DNA of 64,000 nt from Eulemur rufifrons (Eukaryota > Chordata > Mammalia > Primates > Lemuridae), in NCBI RefSeq assembly GCF_041146395.1, contig NC_091006.1, forward strand, positions 4,470,001 to 4,534,000, written 5' to 3'. This document shows, piece after piece, positions 11,466 through 23,300 of this stretch. Both the position numbers and the translations under genes were made by a program. Under the pieces are notes generated by a model. It was not told the DNA's origin and did not search any database. It saw only the letters and a list, made by a program, of their open reading frames with translations. Within the stretch, counting starts at the first letter, position 1. Every line of letters begins with the position of its first letter.

Positions 11466-12581
11466 TTTATTTTTCTATTTCCTGAGATGGAATCTTATAT
11501 TATTGATTTGAGACTCTTCCTCTTTTCTAATGTTAGCATTTAGTGCTATAAATTTCCCTCTTGTGCTTTGGCTGTGTTCCCAAAATTTGGTAAGTTCTAT
11601 TTTCATTTTCATTCAGTTTAATGCATTTTTTAAAAGGTTCCCTTGAGATTTCCCGTTTGACCCATGGGTTACTTAGAAGTGTGTTGTTTCATTCCCAAGT
11701 GTTTGGAGATTTTTCTGTTATCTTTCTGTTATTACCTGCATCTAATTTGATTCCATTGTGGTTATAGAACATACTGTGTATGATGTCAGTTATTTCAGAC
11801 TTATTGAAGCTTGTTTTATGGCCTTGGATATAGTTTATCTTGGTATATGTGCCATAAGTGCTTGGAGAAAATGTATATTATGCTGTTGTTGCATGGATGA
11901 ATCTATAAATGTCAATTCGATCCTGTTGGTTTACAATTTTTGAGTTCCTATATATTCTTGCTGACTTTCTGCTTGGTTGTTAAATATTTTCTCTACACAC
12001 ATTGACAACAGAATTAGATAGTGTTATAGTTTTTGCTTTGACTGTCTAACATAATTTAGAAAACTCAAAAGGAGAAGAAAAGTCTATTATATTTACCCAT
12101 AGGTTTGCTCTTCTGTGTTCTTTCTTCCTGATGTTCCAAGATTCCTTCTTCTTTTTTTTTTTTTTTTTTTTAAATCATTTCCTTTCTGTTTAGAGAATTC
12201 CCTTTAGCCGTTCTTTTAGGGTAGGTCTGTGTTGGACAAAAATTCTCTTAGTTTTCTTTCATTTGAGAATGTCTTGACTTCCCCCTCATTCCTGAAGGAT
12301 ATTTTTACTAGATACAGAATTCGGGTTGGCAGTTCCTTTCTTTCAGCACCTGAAAAATACTGTGTCACCTTCTTATGGTCTCCATGGTTTTTGATGAGAA
12401 ATCCCCTGCCATTTGAATGGTTTCCCTGCTGTAGGTAATGAGTCATTTGTATGAGGTTGCTTTCAAGATTTTTTGTCTCTGCCTCTAGTTTTTAGAAATT
12501 TGACTATGTGTCTTGGCGTGGATTTCTTTGGGTTTATCCTGTCTGTGATTTACTCGGCTTCTTAAATCTGTAGATATATGT

Positions 12582-12612
<31 letters not shown>

Positions 12613-13012
12613 TGTCAAATTAAGAAAATTTGTAGCCTTTATTTCTTGGAATTTTTTTAGCCCTAGCTTCTTTCTCCTTTCCTTTTGACACTCCAGTGAC
12701 ACACATGTTAGATCTTTTATTATAGTCACACATGTCCTTGAGGCTCTGTTCATTTTCTTCCAGTCTATTTTCTCTCTGTTGTTCAGAATAAGTAATTTCT
12801 ATGTTCTATGTTCCATTTCACTGATTCTTTCTTCTATACTCTCCATTCTGCTGTTGAGCCCATCCTTTAAGGTTTTCATTTCACTTATTGTATTTTTTAG
12901 TTCTAAAATTTCCATTTGGTTCTTCTTTATATTTCTTTGGGGAGACTTTCTATTTTTTCATTTCAAGTGTGTTTGCAATTGCTCCTTGAAGCATTTTTGC
13001 GATGGCTGCTTT
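11466..13012 (-). mobile_element. L1 5' half, antisense
   Basis: The plus strand shows the usual antisense L1 sequence (ATGGGTTACTTAGAAGTGTG, TTGATTCCATTGTGGTTATA, TCTCTTAGTTTTCTTTCATT). A (GT)n tract lies inside it at 12584-12612. No intact ORF1 is visible. An Alu at 13025 splits it again. Confidence 0.75.
12584..12612. repeat. (GT)n microsatellite
   Basis: About 14 uninterrupted GT units lie within the antisense L1 block. Confidence 0.95.
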
Positions 13013-13024
13013 AAAATCTCTGTC

Positions 13025-13368
13025 AGAGGCCAGGCATGGTGGCTCACACCTGTAATCCTAGCACTCTGGGAGGCCGAGGTGGGTGGATCGCTTGAGGTCA
13101 GGAGTTCGAGACCAGCCTGAGCAAGAGCGAGACCCCGTCTCTTACTAAAAATAGAAAGAAATTATCTGGCCAACTAAAAATATATATAGAAAAAATTAGC
13201 TGGGCATGGTGGCACATGCCTGTAGTCCCAGCTACTCGGGAGGCTGAGACAGGAGGATCGCTTGAGCCCAGGAGTTTGAGGTTGCTGTGAGTTAGGCTGA
13301 CGCCAGGGCACTCACTCTAGCCCGGGCAACAAAAGCGAGACTCTGTCTCAAAAAAAAAAAAAAAAAAA
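13025..13368 (+). mobile_element. Strepsirrhine-type Alu inserted in L1
   Basis: This is a dimeric Alu with the strepsirrhine middle segment (GAAATTATCTGGCCAACTAA, then ATATATATAGAAAAAATTAG) and a long A tail. The L1 word AAAATCTCTGTC is repeated on both sides (13013-13024 and 13369-13380). That is the target-site duplication, and it shows the Alu landed in an existing L1. Confidence 0.93.
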
Positions 13369-13380
13369 AAAATCTCTGTC

Positions 13381-14650
13381 GGATAATTCTAACCTCTGTG
13401 TCATCTCGGCGTTTGTGTCTGCTGATTATCTTTTCTCATTCAGTTTGAGAACTTCCTGGGTCTTAGCATGATGAGTGATTTTCGATGGGAGCATGTTAGG
13501 TACTATGTTGTAAGGCCCTGGATCTTATTTAAATCTTGTATTTTAGCAGGCCTCCCTTTATGCTGCCCCAGTGAAATGAAGGAGGGGCACTGCCTCGTTA
13601 TTTCCAGATGGGGGTAAAAGTCCAGGTTGTCCACTCAGCCTTTCCTGACACCTGGGGGAGGGGTGAGGACTCCTTGTTATTGCTGGGCAGGGGTGGGAGT
13701 TCAGGTTGCCCACTAAGTATTCACTACCTCCACACTGGCTGGGAGGGGGGATCTCATTACTGTCCCCCATGTGACTTTCACTGACGCCTTGGAGGGGGCT
13801 TGTTACCCCTGGGGGGAGGCGAAAGTCCCAACTCTCCACTAGGCCTCCTCTGACACGGCTCCAGTGGGGATGGGCAGGAATGTCTCATGGCTACATCAGG
13901 TGGAGGGGGATGTCCAAGCTGCCCATGTGGTCTCCATGATGCTGCAGGGAGGGTGAGCCCAGGGGGCACGAAGGTCCCAGAGCCACACTCCGCCTTCTCT
14001 GGCACCTTCTCAGTCCGACCAAGTATGCTGAGTGGCTCAGGGTTCTTTGTTACACCCCAGCCAGGGTGGAAGCCTGGGCTCCCCACTCAGCCTTTGCTGA
14101 CGGGGTGAGGATGAGGCTGTAGTTTTTTTCTATGGTATTTGGCTGGAGTAGAGCAGTTACTGAGGGAAAGAGTTCTATCCTTCCACCGTGCCCCTTTCTT
14201 GGTTCTTGGGCTAGAAAAGCAGAGTTCAGCTGGAACTTTTTTTGTCATTTGTGCTCATTGGCATTTCCAGTTGTGGGCTTCTCTGGTGTCCGATCTGAGC
14301 TATGCGAGGCAAAGAGAAAACTCAGGGAAGGCACCACCGTGTCATTCCCCGGGCACCAAGCTCCCTAACTCGTCTGCCAGAAATTCTCTCCACCTTTGTG
14401 TCTTTTTATGCTTGTTTTATAAAACAGAGTTTTCAGTGGTACTTAGCAGAAGAAATAGAGAAACGTGTGTCTACTCCATATTTCAAGAATAGCACTGGTT
14501 TTTGAAGAAGCTGTTCTTCCCTCTTTCTGTTTCCATCCTATGGCCAGCTGCCGTGGAGTGCAGTGGTATCAGAGCAAAGAGTTCTCGGAAGCTTCCATCG
14601 TCACCTGTAGGATTTGCATGGCCTTAACTCCTGCCTGGTTTTGCTCCCGA
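13381..14650 (-). mobile_element. L1 5' end region with internal degenerate tandem units (antisense)
   Basis: The antisense L1 continues to about 13550. Then 13560-14105 carries about seven degenerate units of roughly 75-90 bp, built around a motif like AAGTCCAGGTTGTCCACTCA plus GCCTTTCCTGACACC. I take this to be the repeat-bearing 5' UTR of an old L1, followed by further 5' sequence. The outer boundary near 14.65 kb is approximate. Confidence 0.55.
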
Positions 14651-17348
14651 GACACTCACTGACTAGAAGCCCGATACAAATGCAGAGGTTTCAGTCTCAA
14701 AACTTTCCCATTCAGTGACACTTCCCACGAGACGTCTTCTTCTTTCCTGGTATCTGTGCTCTTCCCTCGACCCTTGGGGCTGCCGGAGCGTTGGTGTGAG
14801 CCGTCGGATTCCCCGCCATTCATGCCTGTGACACAGGGTAGTGGGAGTGGAAATAACCGCTAGTGGCACTAAACTCCCAATACTTTCAGGTTGACCGGTG
14901 CCTTTTCCCCGCACGCCGCCTGGTCTTCTGCGTGGCTGGAGGCATTAGCCTTTCCCGAGAGCCGGGGAGCGGGGGAGTTGTGGAGAAGCCGGCTCTGAAA
15001 CCGACCAGACACAGAAATCCCATAGCCTGGAACTAAGAACTGACCGTGGATATCCCGGTGTCCCGATGTGACTCCAAGTCCACATGCCCCCGTTGTCTCT
15101 CTCCCCCACTCCCCAGACCATGATGCCCCCGGGTCATCTTCAGAGCTGCAGACAGGGGGCGTGGCCAAGGAGGTGACAATCAGTTACTGCACAGGAACGG
15201 ACTTCCCCTTTCACTCTCAGACGCTGCCAGGGTCCCTGAAGAGGGAAGACACGAGGAAACAGGTAAAAATCATTTTGTTCTTTTTGGCATTCAACAAGCA
15301 AGCGTGGAGCAGCTGTTATGTGCCGCGTAATTCCCAGGGCTGGGAACACAGCGAGGGCCTCCCTTTGCCTCTCCCGCCTGTGTTGCGGCAGGTGGTGGAC
15401 AGACCCCTGTCTTTGAGCATCGCCCTTGCCAGGCTTGGTGAGGGCAGGATGGATGCCCAGGAAGGAAGAGAGGGGTCAGGGGGGTCGGCTTTGAGGTCCT
15501 GCACGGCCCTAAGCAGGCCTGTAGCGAGCAGGCTACAGGTGTGGACAGTGTGGCCTTGTCCTGGCTTTGTGCCTAAGGACTACGGTCCCTAGCCTTCACA
15601 CCCCACCCTGTCTCCTCAGCCTTCCAACTCCCAGGCCTGGGACCCCAATTTCCATGCTCCAGAGACTGCCTGGAGCTCCTTGGGGCGAGTACTAGGCAGC
15701 CCTGCTCTGGAGGTGCCCTTTCCCGCTCAGATGACGGTGTGCTTGGGGGGTGCTGGCGGAGGGGCACAGCGGCCCAGCCGCTGGAGCTGCGAATCTTTGC
15801 CCCAGGCAACGGAATCTAGTCCTTGCCACAACCCTTGTTTGCCCTTAGGAAACCTTACAGGGATCTCAAAGTGCTCTCAGGATGCTGGCCCTGCAACCCT
15901 GCGGAGTTTTCTATGGGAAATGTACAATAGATCCCAGGGCCAAAGAAATATGTGCTAGGTATTGTAGGACTGTATTCTGATCCCTACGTTTGTAGATCTA
16001 TGATGCAGATACAGCTCATTAAAAGGTTTGAAAAGTTCTGCATGAAAGAATGTTCCTTAACTTTTTAACCCAGCTTTTCTCAAGTGGATGTGACCTTGAA
16101 GACCTTGTGTGTGTGACACTGTTAGCGCCTACCGAGCTGACTGTCAGCTCTGCCTGGAGAATAGGCGGCAGCATCAGCCCCTCACTGTATGCCTGGGGAC
16201 AGATCCCCTTCCTGCTCTGGGCCAGCAGCCTGGAGTCCCCGACACACGATACTGGACACCCAGCAGCCCTCGGCATGAGCCGCGCAGCCTGGGGACATAA
16301 ACAGACCGAGAGGGGGTGTCGATGCCTGGGAAATGCTGGTGGGTGGGTGGGAGGGGCTCAGGGCTGTGCTGACACCGGAGACACACTCTGCGGTCACATC
16401 CTGCAAGCTCCCCAGGGACCAGCACAGAGGGCCGCAACCATGTAAATTGTGACTTAAATTTAACTCTATGTAAATGTAACTCTGTGCAAAAGTCAGGGAT
16501 GGCGGATGGCGAGCTCATGGCATGGAGAGAGGGAGAGATGGGAAGCAGCTGCAAAGCCTAACCCACAAATAGGTTTTGTTTGACCAGCTCCCTGTATTTT
16601 TTTTTTTTTAAAGCAGAACATTTCACATAAAAATTGGGCTTCTTAGTTTTCTTCGAACAGTGGAAGATTAGACAGTGCTGAGCTCGTGTTCCACTTGGCA
16701 ACAACTGGCTGGAACTGAGACAGAAGCCACCTGTAGGCAAGGCATGGCCTTTGTCCCTACTTGGATGATTTACGTTTACTACCTGGCCCTTAGGGGTATC
16801 TGAGTGGGACCCTTGAATCATATTCTCCTAAGACGCTCCAGACCCCTCTAAATGCTCTCCTGGCGTCATACTTTACTATGGTTTTAGAATTATTTTTTTC
16901 TTGGTCTTTCAAATCGAAGTTTGACCCTGTCTCTCCCCTGTATAAAAGCTGCAGGGAGAGCTCCAAGTGATCCCATGTCTGGCATGGGAGGCACTCGGTG
17001 GTCTGGTGCCACTGAAAGCCTGAGAGCTGGGCAGGAAGTTTATAAAACTATGGATGGATGAATAGATGAGAGGAAGGGAGGCAGGGAGGGAGGAAGGAGG
17101 AAAGGAAGGCAGGAATGCTGGGGAGAGAGAGAGGACGCCCCCACGGGGCTCTCGGGCTGAAGGAAAAGGCTCCGTGAGCTTCCAGAAGTCCCCATCCCCA
17201 CGATGCAACCAGGCCCAGCCCTCCTGGGATGGGGGAAGGGTGGGGGCTCAGTTCAGTGGGTGAAAGGAAACCCATCCAGAGAAGTGAGCACCCAGGTGGC
17301 TCAAAGGCCAACTCTTCCCGGCCCAGGCTTCCGCCCAGGCACGACACC
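14651..17348. other. Intergenic region upstream of CD22
   Basis: This is mostly unique sequence. A degenerate ancient-LINE stretch lies at about 15290-15360 (AACAAGCAAGCGTGGAGCAG). A T-run lies at 16597-16609 and a GGAA-rich purine tract at 17070-17115. The CD22 promoter and 5' UTR must lie in or upstream of this region. Confidence 0.5.
16941..16948 (+). promoter_or_regulatory. CD22: TATA-like motif upstream of CD22
   Basis: TATAAAAG lies about 400 bp upstream of the CD22 start codon, on the coding strand. A possible 3' splice site (CCGGCCCAG, ending near 17327) sits just before the start codon. This is inference only; human CD22 is generally described as lacking a TATA box, so the motif may be fortuitous. 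Confidence 0.25.
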
Positions 17349-17382
17349 ATGCGTCTCCTTGGCCCCTGGCTCCTGCTCCTGG
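17349..17382 (+). CDS. CD22: CD22 coding exon 1: signal peptide
   Basis: The ATG lies in CGACACCATGC and encodes [11 protein letters not shown], with donor GTAAGG after a phase-1 break. Human differs mainly at residue 2. It is the only ATG that gives the conserved leader. Confidence 0.95.
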
Positions 17383-20300
17383 GTAAGGACTGTGGCCTGG
17401 GCTGGTACTGGGGTTCCGGGATGTCAGTGGGCACTGGAGGGGGAGGAGGGACCTGGGGCGGAGAAGAGTAAAGGTGGGGCGGGTGAGGCAGGCCGTGCGC
17501 AGTGCGGGCACAGACACGGGCGCGGATGTGCTTCTTGCTCTCTCTGTGCGCCTCCCTCTCGCTCCTCTACCCTCGCAGGGATTTCTTGATTCCTTTGCAA
17601 GCTCTCACGCCCTCCTTCTCAATAACGCTTTCTCATCACTGCGGTGAGTTTCAGAATACTTGGCTTTCTCTGACTCACACAAATGGAGTTTTAGTCACCC
17701 CAACACCGTCTACGCCTGGGAGGGGGCCTGCGTCTGGATCCCCTGCAAGTACACGAACCCAAAGTCCGAGGACCTGGAAAACATCACCGTGTACCACAAT
17801 GCCCAGTACAGCAACATCACCAAGAGCTACAACGGGACCATCCTCTATAGGACCACGAAGATGGAAGAGTCTCCTTCTCAGCAGGAAAGGGTCCGATTCC
17901 TGGGAGGCAAAAGAAACAACTGCACCCTGAGCATCGACCGGGTGCACGTAAACGACAGCGGGAAGCTGGGGCTGAGGATGATGTTGAAGAGGGACAGATG
18001 GATGGAGGAAATACACCTCAACGTCTCTGGTAAGGCCTCGGGGAGGGTCCCTCTGCCTTGGCAGGGGTGAGGAGGAGGCGGCAAAAACCCAGGTCCTGGA
18101 ACAGGGGTCAGAAACCACGTTCCCCGCTGAGGTCAGGCAGGGGACACGAGCGGGGAACGCGGGCAGCACGAGAAGAGGCTGTGACAAACTGCAGCATGGG
18201 CCACTTGTCCCGCCTGCCCTCCTCTCCTGCCCATGCTGGAATCTGGGTTGCACATTGCCAGATTTTCTGATTTTTCAAAAGAAAATGGAAATCTGGATTT
18301 GCAAGTGAAATCTCCCAATGTGTTCATGTTGGTGACAGATTACTATGAACCCTTCAAGGCTAGGTGACACACATGTGGACGTGGCCCGTGAAACACAGGT
18401 CTGAGACCTGCACCCTAGAGAGTGTGGTCACTCCGCTCCACAGCCTGTTTCTTCGGTGGACGGTTCTAGAGCAGCCCTGTGTTTGGGGTGAGGGATGCTG
18501 TTTCAGACCCTGCAGTCTGAAGGGTGGTCCAGGCGGGGGGAGAGCTGACCCAGGCCCATCCTGCTACAGGAATGCTGTGCTCGGATGTCTCCAACACTGA
18601 GGCCATTAAACAAACATGGTTTTGTCATCCGAGCTCAAAAATACATGTTGAACTGAACTGAACTGAACATGTCAAATTCACTTAGGGCTAGCGGGAGGAA
18701 TGATCTTGCAAACATTTAGAAAGCAAACGTCCGTAAATGAGAATAAAATGAGTACAGAATACAATTCCCAAGGAGGTCCGGTGTCGCCAAGGCCTTTCAG
18801 AGAGTATTTCGGCTGAACGAGCATGATTCGTAGTGGAGAAAAGCAGGACTGGAGAGAGGAGGAATGGACCGGCAAGGGCTTCCTGAGGGTTATTTGGGAC
18901 GGGACGTCTAAAGCCCTGTGTCTGCACCCGTCCTCGCCCCCCAGGCCTCAGGCAAGGCCTCCACTCTTTTTGCAGAAAGGCCTCTTGTACCTCACATCCG
19001 GCTCCCTCCAGAAATTCAAGAGTTCCAGGAAGTCACTCTGTCCTGCTGGCTGAATTTCACCTGCTTTGGGTACCGGACCCAATGGCAGTGGTCCCTGGAG
19101 GGACCTGTTGACTCCTCGACTTCCATTTCCCCCATGACTGACTTAATCGAGAGTGAGCTCAAGTTCCAGCCACAGTGGCATCACCACGGGAAGAACGTGA
19201 CATGCCAGCTCTGGAGTGACAGGGAACAGCAGGTGCTTTCCAAGGAGACGGTGCAGCTGGACGTGAAGCGTGAGTCTCCCGGTTGCGCCCGTGGGAAGGA
19301 TGAAGTCCCTGTCGCCTTCTCCCCAACCCCGCAGTGGGCATGGGCCGCGGGTAACAGGAGCTCACCCAGAAGGCCGGGTAATCAATCTGTGGTCACCCGC
19401 AGCAGGGACTGGCCCCCACACAGCCTCTTCCTCCGCCACCGTCCCTCTTGTCAGCCCTGTGTTTCAGAGTCATTGTAGCCTCTCCTTTGGCCGAACACAA
19501 TAATAATCTTATCCTCAAGCCAGGGCATGATTTGGGGATTATCTGGTTAGGTTTCTTCGTTCTGCCTTGCAGGGAAATTTTTTTCACACTATTATGTTGT
19601 GCCTCATTGATTCATTCAATAAATATCTGCTGTGAGCCTAGTGGGGGCCAGGCCTCGTTCTGGCTGCCAGCTGGGGGCAGCGGGGTGGGAAACAGCAGTG
19701 AGCCAAGTCCTTGTCCACGCGGAGCGGGCACGGCAGTGAGGGAGACGACAGTGAATGGATTAGCAGAGGGAACCTAGAGCAGACTGTAGGCAGTGACACC
19801 TGACTAAGAAAATAAGGCAGGTGAGGGCAGGGCGTGACGGCTGGACACCTCTCCGAGGAAGGGGGGCACTTAGGTTGACTTGGGGAGAGAAGAAATGGGA
19901 AGAAGGTTCCGGGAGTGGAAAAGAGCAAGACAAGGCCTGGAGGTGGAACTGGGAGAGCGTGAGAGGAAGCAGGCGAGGTGGCGGGGACGCCGGTGCCTGG
20001 GGGCTGCGGAAGGGGGTTGGGATTTGACTGTAAGTGCGGAATCCACTGAATGGCTCCAAGCAAGGACTGAGAGGTCTGGCTGACTGTATTAGGCAGCCTG
20101 CCGCTGCGGAAGTGGGAAGGGGGAAGCAGAGAGCCGAGTTAGGAGGCTGAGACAGCCACCTGGGTGAAGGGACCAGCAGGCCACTGCTGTGTCAGAATAG
20201 AAGCACTGCCACCTCTCACACTGCCCACCCTCTGAGGACTCCTTGTCCCCTCCCCATGGTCCCTCTGCTCCTCCAGACCTCCCGAAGTTGGAGATCAACG

Positions 20301-23300
20301 TCAGTCCCCAGGAAGCCACTGTCAAGGAGGGGGAGTCCGTGAGCATGACATGCGAGGTCATCAGCAGCAACCCAGAGCACCGGACCATATCCTGGCTCAA
20401 GGATGGGGCCCCGCTGAGCATGCAGGACACAATCACGCTAAATCTGCATGCAGTGACCAGAAACATGAGTGGGAAGTACAGGTGCCAGGCCTCCAGTGAC
20501 ATGGGCACAAACATGTCAAAGGAAGTGGCCCTCGAAGTGCAGTGTGAGCCTCCTCGGAGCTGGGGAGGGGCAGGGAGTTCGTGCGGGTGGATCCAGGGCC
20601 CCAAAAAATGAGCAGCGGGGGCTCTCGTGGTCGGAGCGCTCACCTCACCTCCCCACTTGCCTCTGCCCCTTCTTCCAGATGCTCCAGAACCTTCCATAGT
20701 TCAGATCCTCCAGTCACCAGTTATTGAGGGAAAAACAGTAGAGCTGATGTGTACATCACTGGCCAATCCTCCTCCGACAAATTACACCTGGTATCACGAT
20801 GGGAAAGAAGTGCTGGGAAAAACAGAAAAGACATTGCAGATCCTAGAAGTCCTCCTCTCACACGCTGGGACTTACTCCTGCTTGGCAGAAAATATCCTTG
20901 GCGTTGGCCAGACTGGCCGGGGAGCTGAGCTGGATGTCCAGTGTGAGTAGCCACAGAGCCTCCGGTTCCAGGGAGAGGAGGCGAAAGCGGGGGAAGGAGG
21001 AAGGCAGACGGGGGCGCAGGGAGTTCCTCGGCCAGGAATGAAGCGCAGGCAGAAGCCAGGGTCGCCTGAGATGGAAGCTTCCTGGGGCAGGGGCTTCCTT
21101 GCTGTTCACAGGTGTATTCCCGGCACCTAGACCAGGGCCTGGCTCGTGGCAGGTGCTCAGCAGATGCTTGTTGAATGAATGAACTGCAAGACTCCAGGGC
21201 TCTGTGGGGGACGCAGCGGCTGAGTCCCAGAAGAGGTCCTGAAGTTTTTGAGGAGAACCGGGACAAACCCAGTGAATCTTGTCACTGGGTGGAGGCCAGG
21301 ACAAAGGGAACCCGTAGGCTTGATCCTGGGACCCCCAGATGTCACAGGTGCTGACGGAGATGCCCAGATCCTGAACATCCAGACAGCTGGATATACAGGA
21401 GCAGCAGCAGCAGCGATGACTGAGTGTCTTCTATACGCCACACTCTGCTCTAGGGCATCATCTCCTTTCACCCTTGTAGCGATTGCACGAGGTTAGGTCC
21501 TCTCCAGACCCCACTGGACAGCCGAGTAAACCGCGGCCTGCAGCCCGTGGCCTTGTGGGTCTAAGTGGCTGGGTCTGGCAGTCTGTCCCCGGCGCTGCTC
21601 TTTGAGCTGCTGTGCCATCCTGCCTCAAACCACAGCCAGGGCAGGGCTTCCACCCTCACACCGATGCAGGAGGGAGGCACCAGCCTCCTTTGATGAATTC
21701 GGGAACTCTGAGAATGCAGGGGGGCGGTGGCGGAGGCAGGAGCAGGAAGGGAAGGGTATACTGGACAAGCTGGCTTTTCTTCACTCACCCATCTGGTTTT
21801 CTCCTAGATGCCCCCAAGAATGTGACCGCAGTGATTCAAAACTCCACACCGATTCGAGAAGGCGACCGCGTGACCCTTTCCTGCAACTACAATTCCAGTA
21901 ACCCTAGAGTCACCCGGTACCAATGGAGTCCTCAGGGCTCCTGGGCCCAGCAGTTGCCTGGGCTGCTGGTGATTCAGAAAGTCGCCTGGGATGACAAGAC
22001 CATCACCTGCGCAGCCTGCAACAGCTGGTGCTCGTGGGCGCCCCCTGTCGACCTGAACGTCCACTGTGAGTTCCCCGACTGGGCAGGCGAATCTGGGGAG
22101 TGGCCCAGCTGGGACATGGGGATCAAAGGGCGAGGAGAATGGAGCCTGGACCAGCTTCTTTGACGGAATTGAGGGATGAGAGCCAGGCCTCAGGGCCAAG
22201 GGGAGAGGAAGCCCTGGGGACAGCAAGAGGGACAGGGAGCTGGGAGGTCAGCCTGAGGCCCTTGCCCTCCAGATGCCCCCAGAGATGTGAGGGTCCTGCA
22301 GACCAACCCCCGGCCCGAGATTCACTCTGGACACCGGGTCGTTCTCCAATGTGACTTCTCAAGCAGTCGCCCTGGAGAAGTCCACTTCATCTGGAAGAAA
22401 AATGGAAGCTTTCTGGGGAAAGGAAGAGAACTCAGCTTTAACTCCGTCTCCCCGGAAGATGCTGGCAATTACAGCTGCTCGGTCAGCAACTCCGTAGGAC
22501 AGACTGCGTCTGAGGCGTGGGGGCTCCAAGTGCTGTGTGAGTGGCCGGTGCTGGAGGCTGGCGGGGCAGAAAAGGGCAGGGGACCGGCTGCCTGATCCTG
22601 ACTTTGTTTCCCCTTGCAGATGCACCCAGGAGGCTGTGGGTGTCCGTGACCCCAGGAGACAGCGTGATGGAGGGGGAGAAGGCAGCGCTGACATGCGAGA
22701 GCGATGCCAACCCTCCCGTCTCCCGGTATGCCTGGTTTGACTGGAATAACCAGAACCTTCACCACGACGGCCGCACGCTGAGGCTGGACCCCGTGAAGGT
22801 CCAGCACTCGGGCGCCTACCGGTGCCGCGGCTCCAGCCGGCTGGGCGCGGGCGAGTCGCCTCCCAGCACCCTGACCGTCTACTGTAAGGCCCTGCCCCTC
22901 CCCGGCCCCCCGGGCTCCCTCTTCCTACCTCCCCTCTGTCCCTCCCGACCCTCTAGGGCTCCCTCGCAGGCCGGGTCTCTCTCTGTCTCTCTGTCTCACC
23001 CTTGACAGCCTCATTTTTATCTTTTGAGATTTTAGTGGTTTTTTAAAAAGATAATACAAGCACATGGTAGAACAATATTTTAAAGCACAAAAGGGTAACC
23101 AGTGGAAACAAACGCCTATCACCCTTGATCTCGGAGAACCCTCGTCCCCTCCCTAGAGGGGACGCAGTCATGGGGGCAGTCACGCCAGCTCCTCCGGGGC
23201 CTGCTACGCATGCGCGGTGCCTGTAGCCGGGTCCGCGTCCCACACCCTTCTCTGACACCGACGCCAGCAGAGCTCACACTCTGCCCCGGACTTTTCTTTG

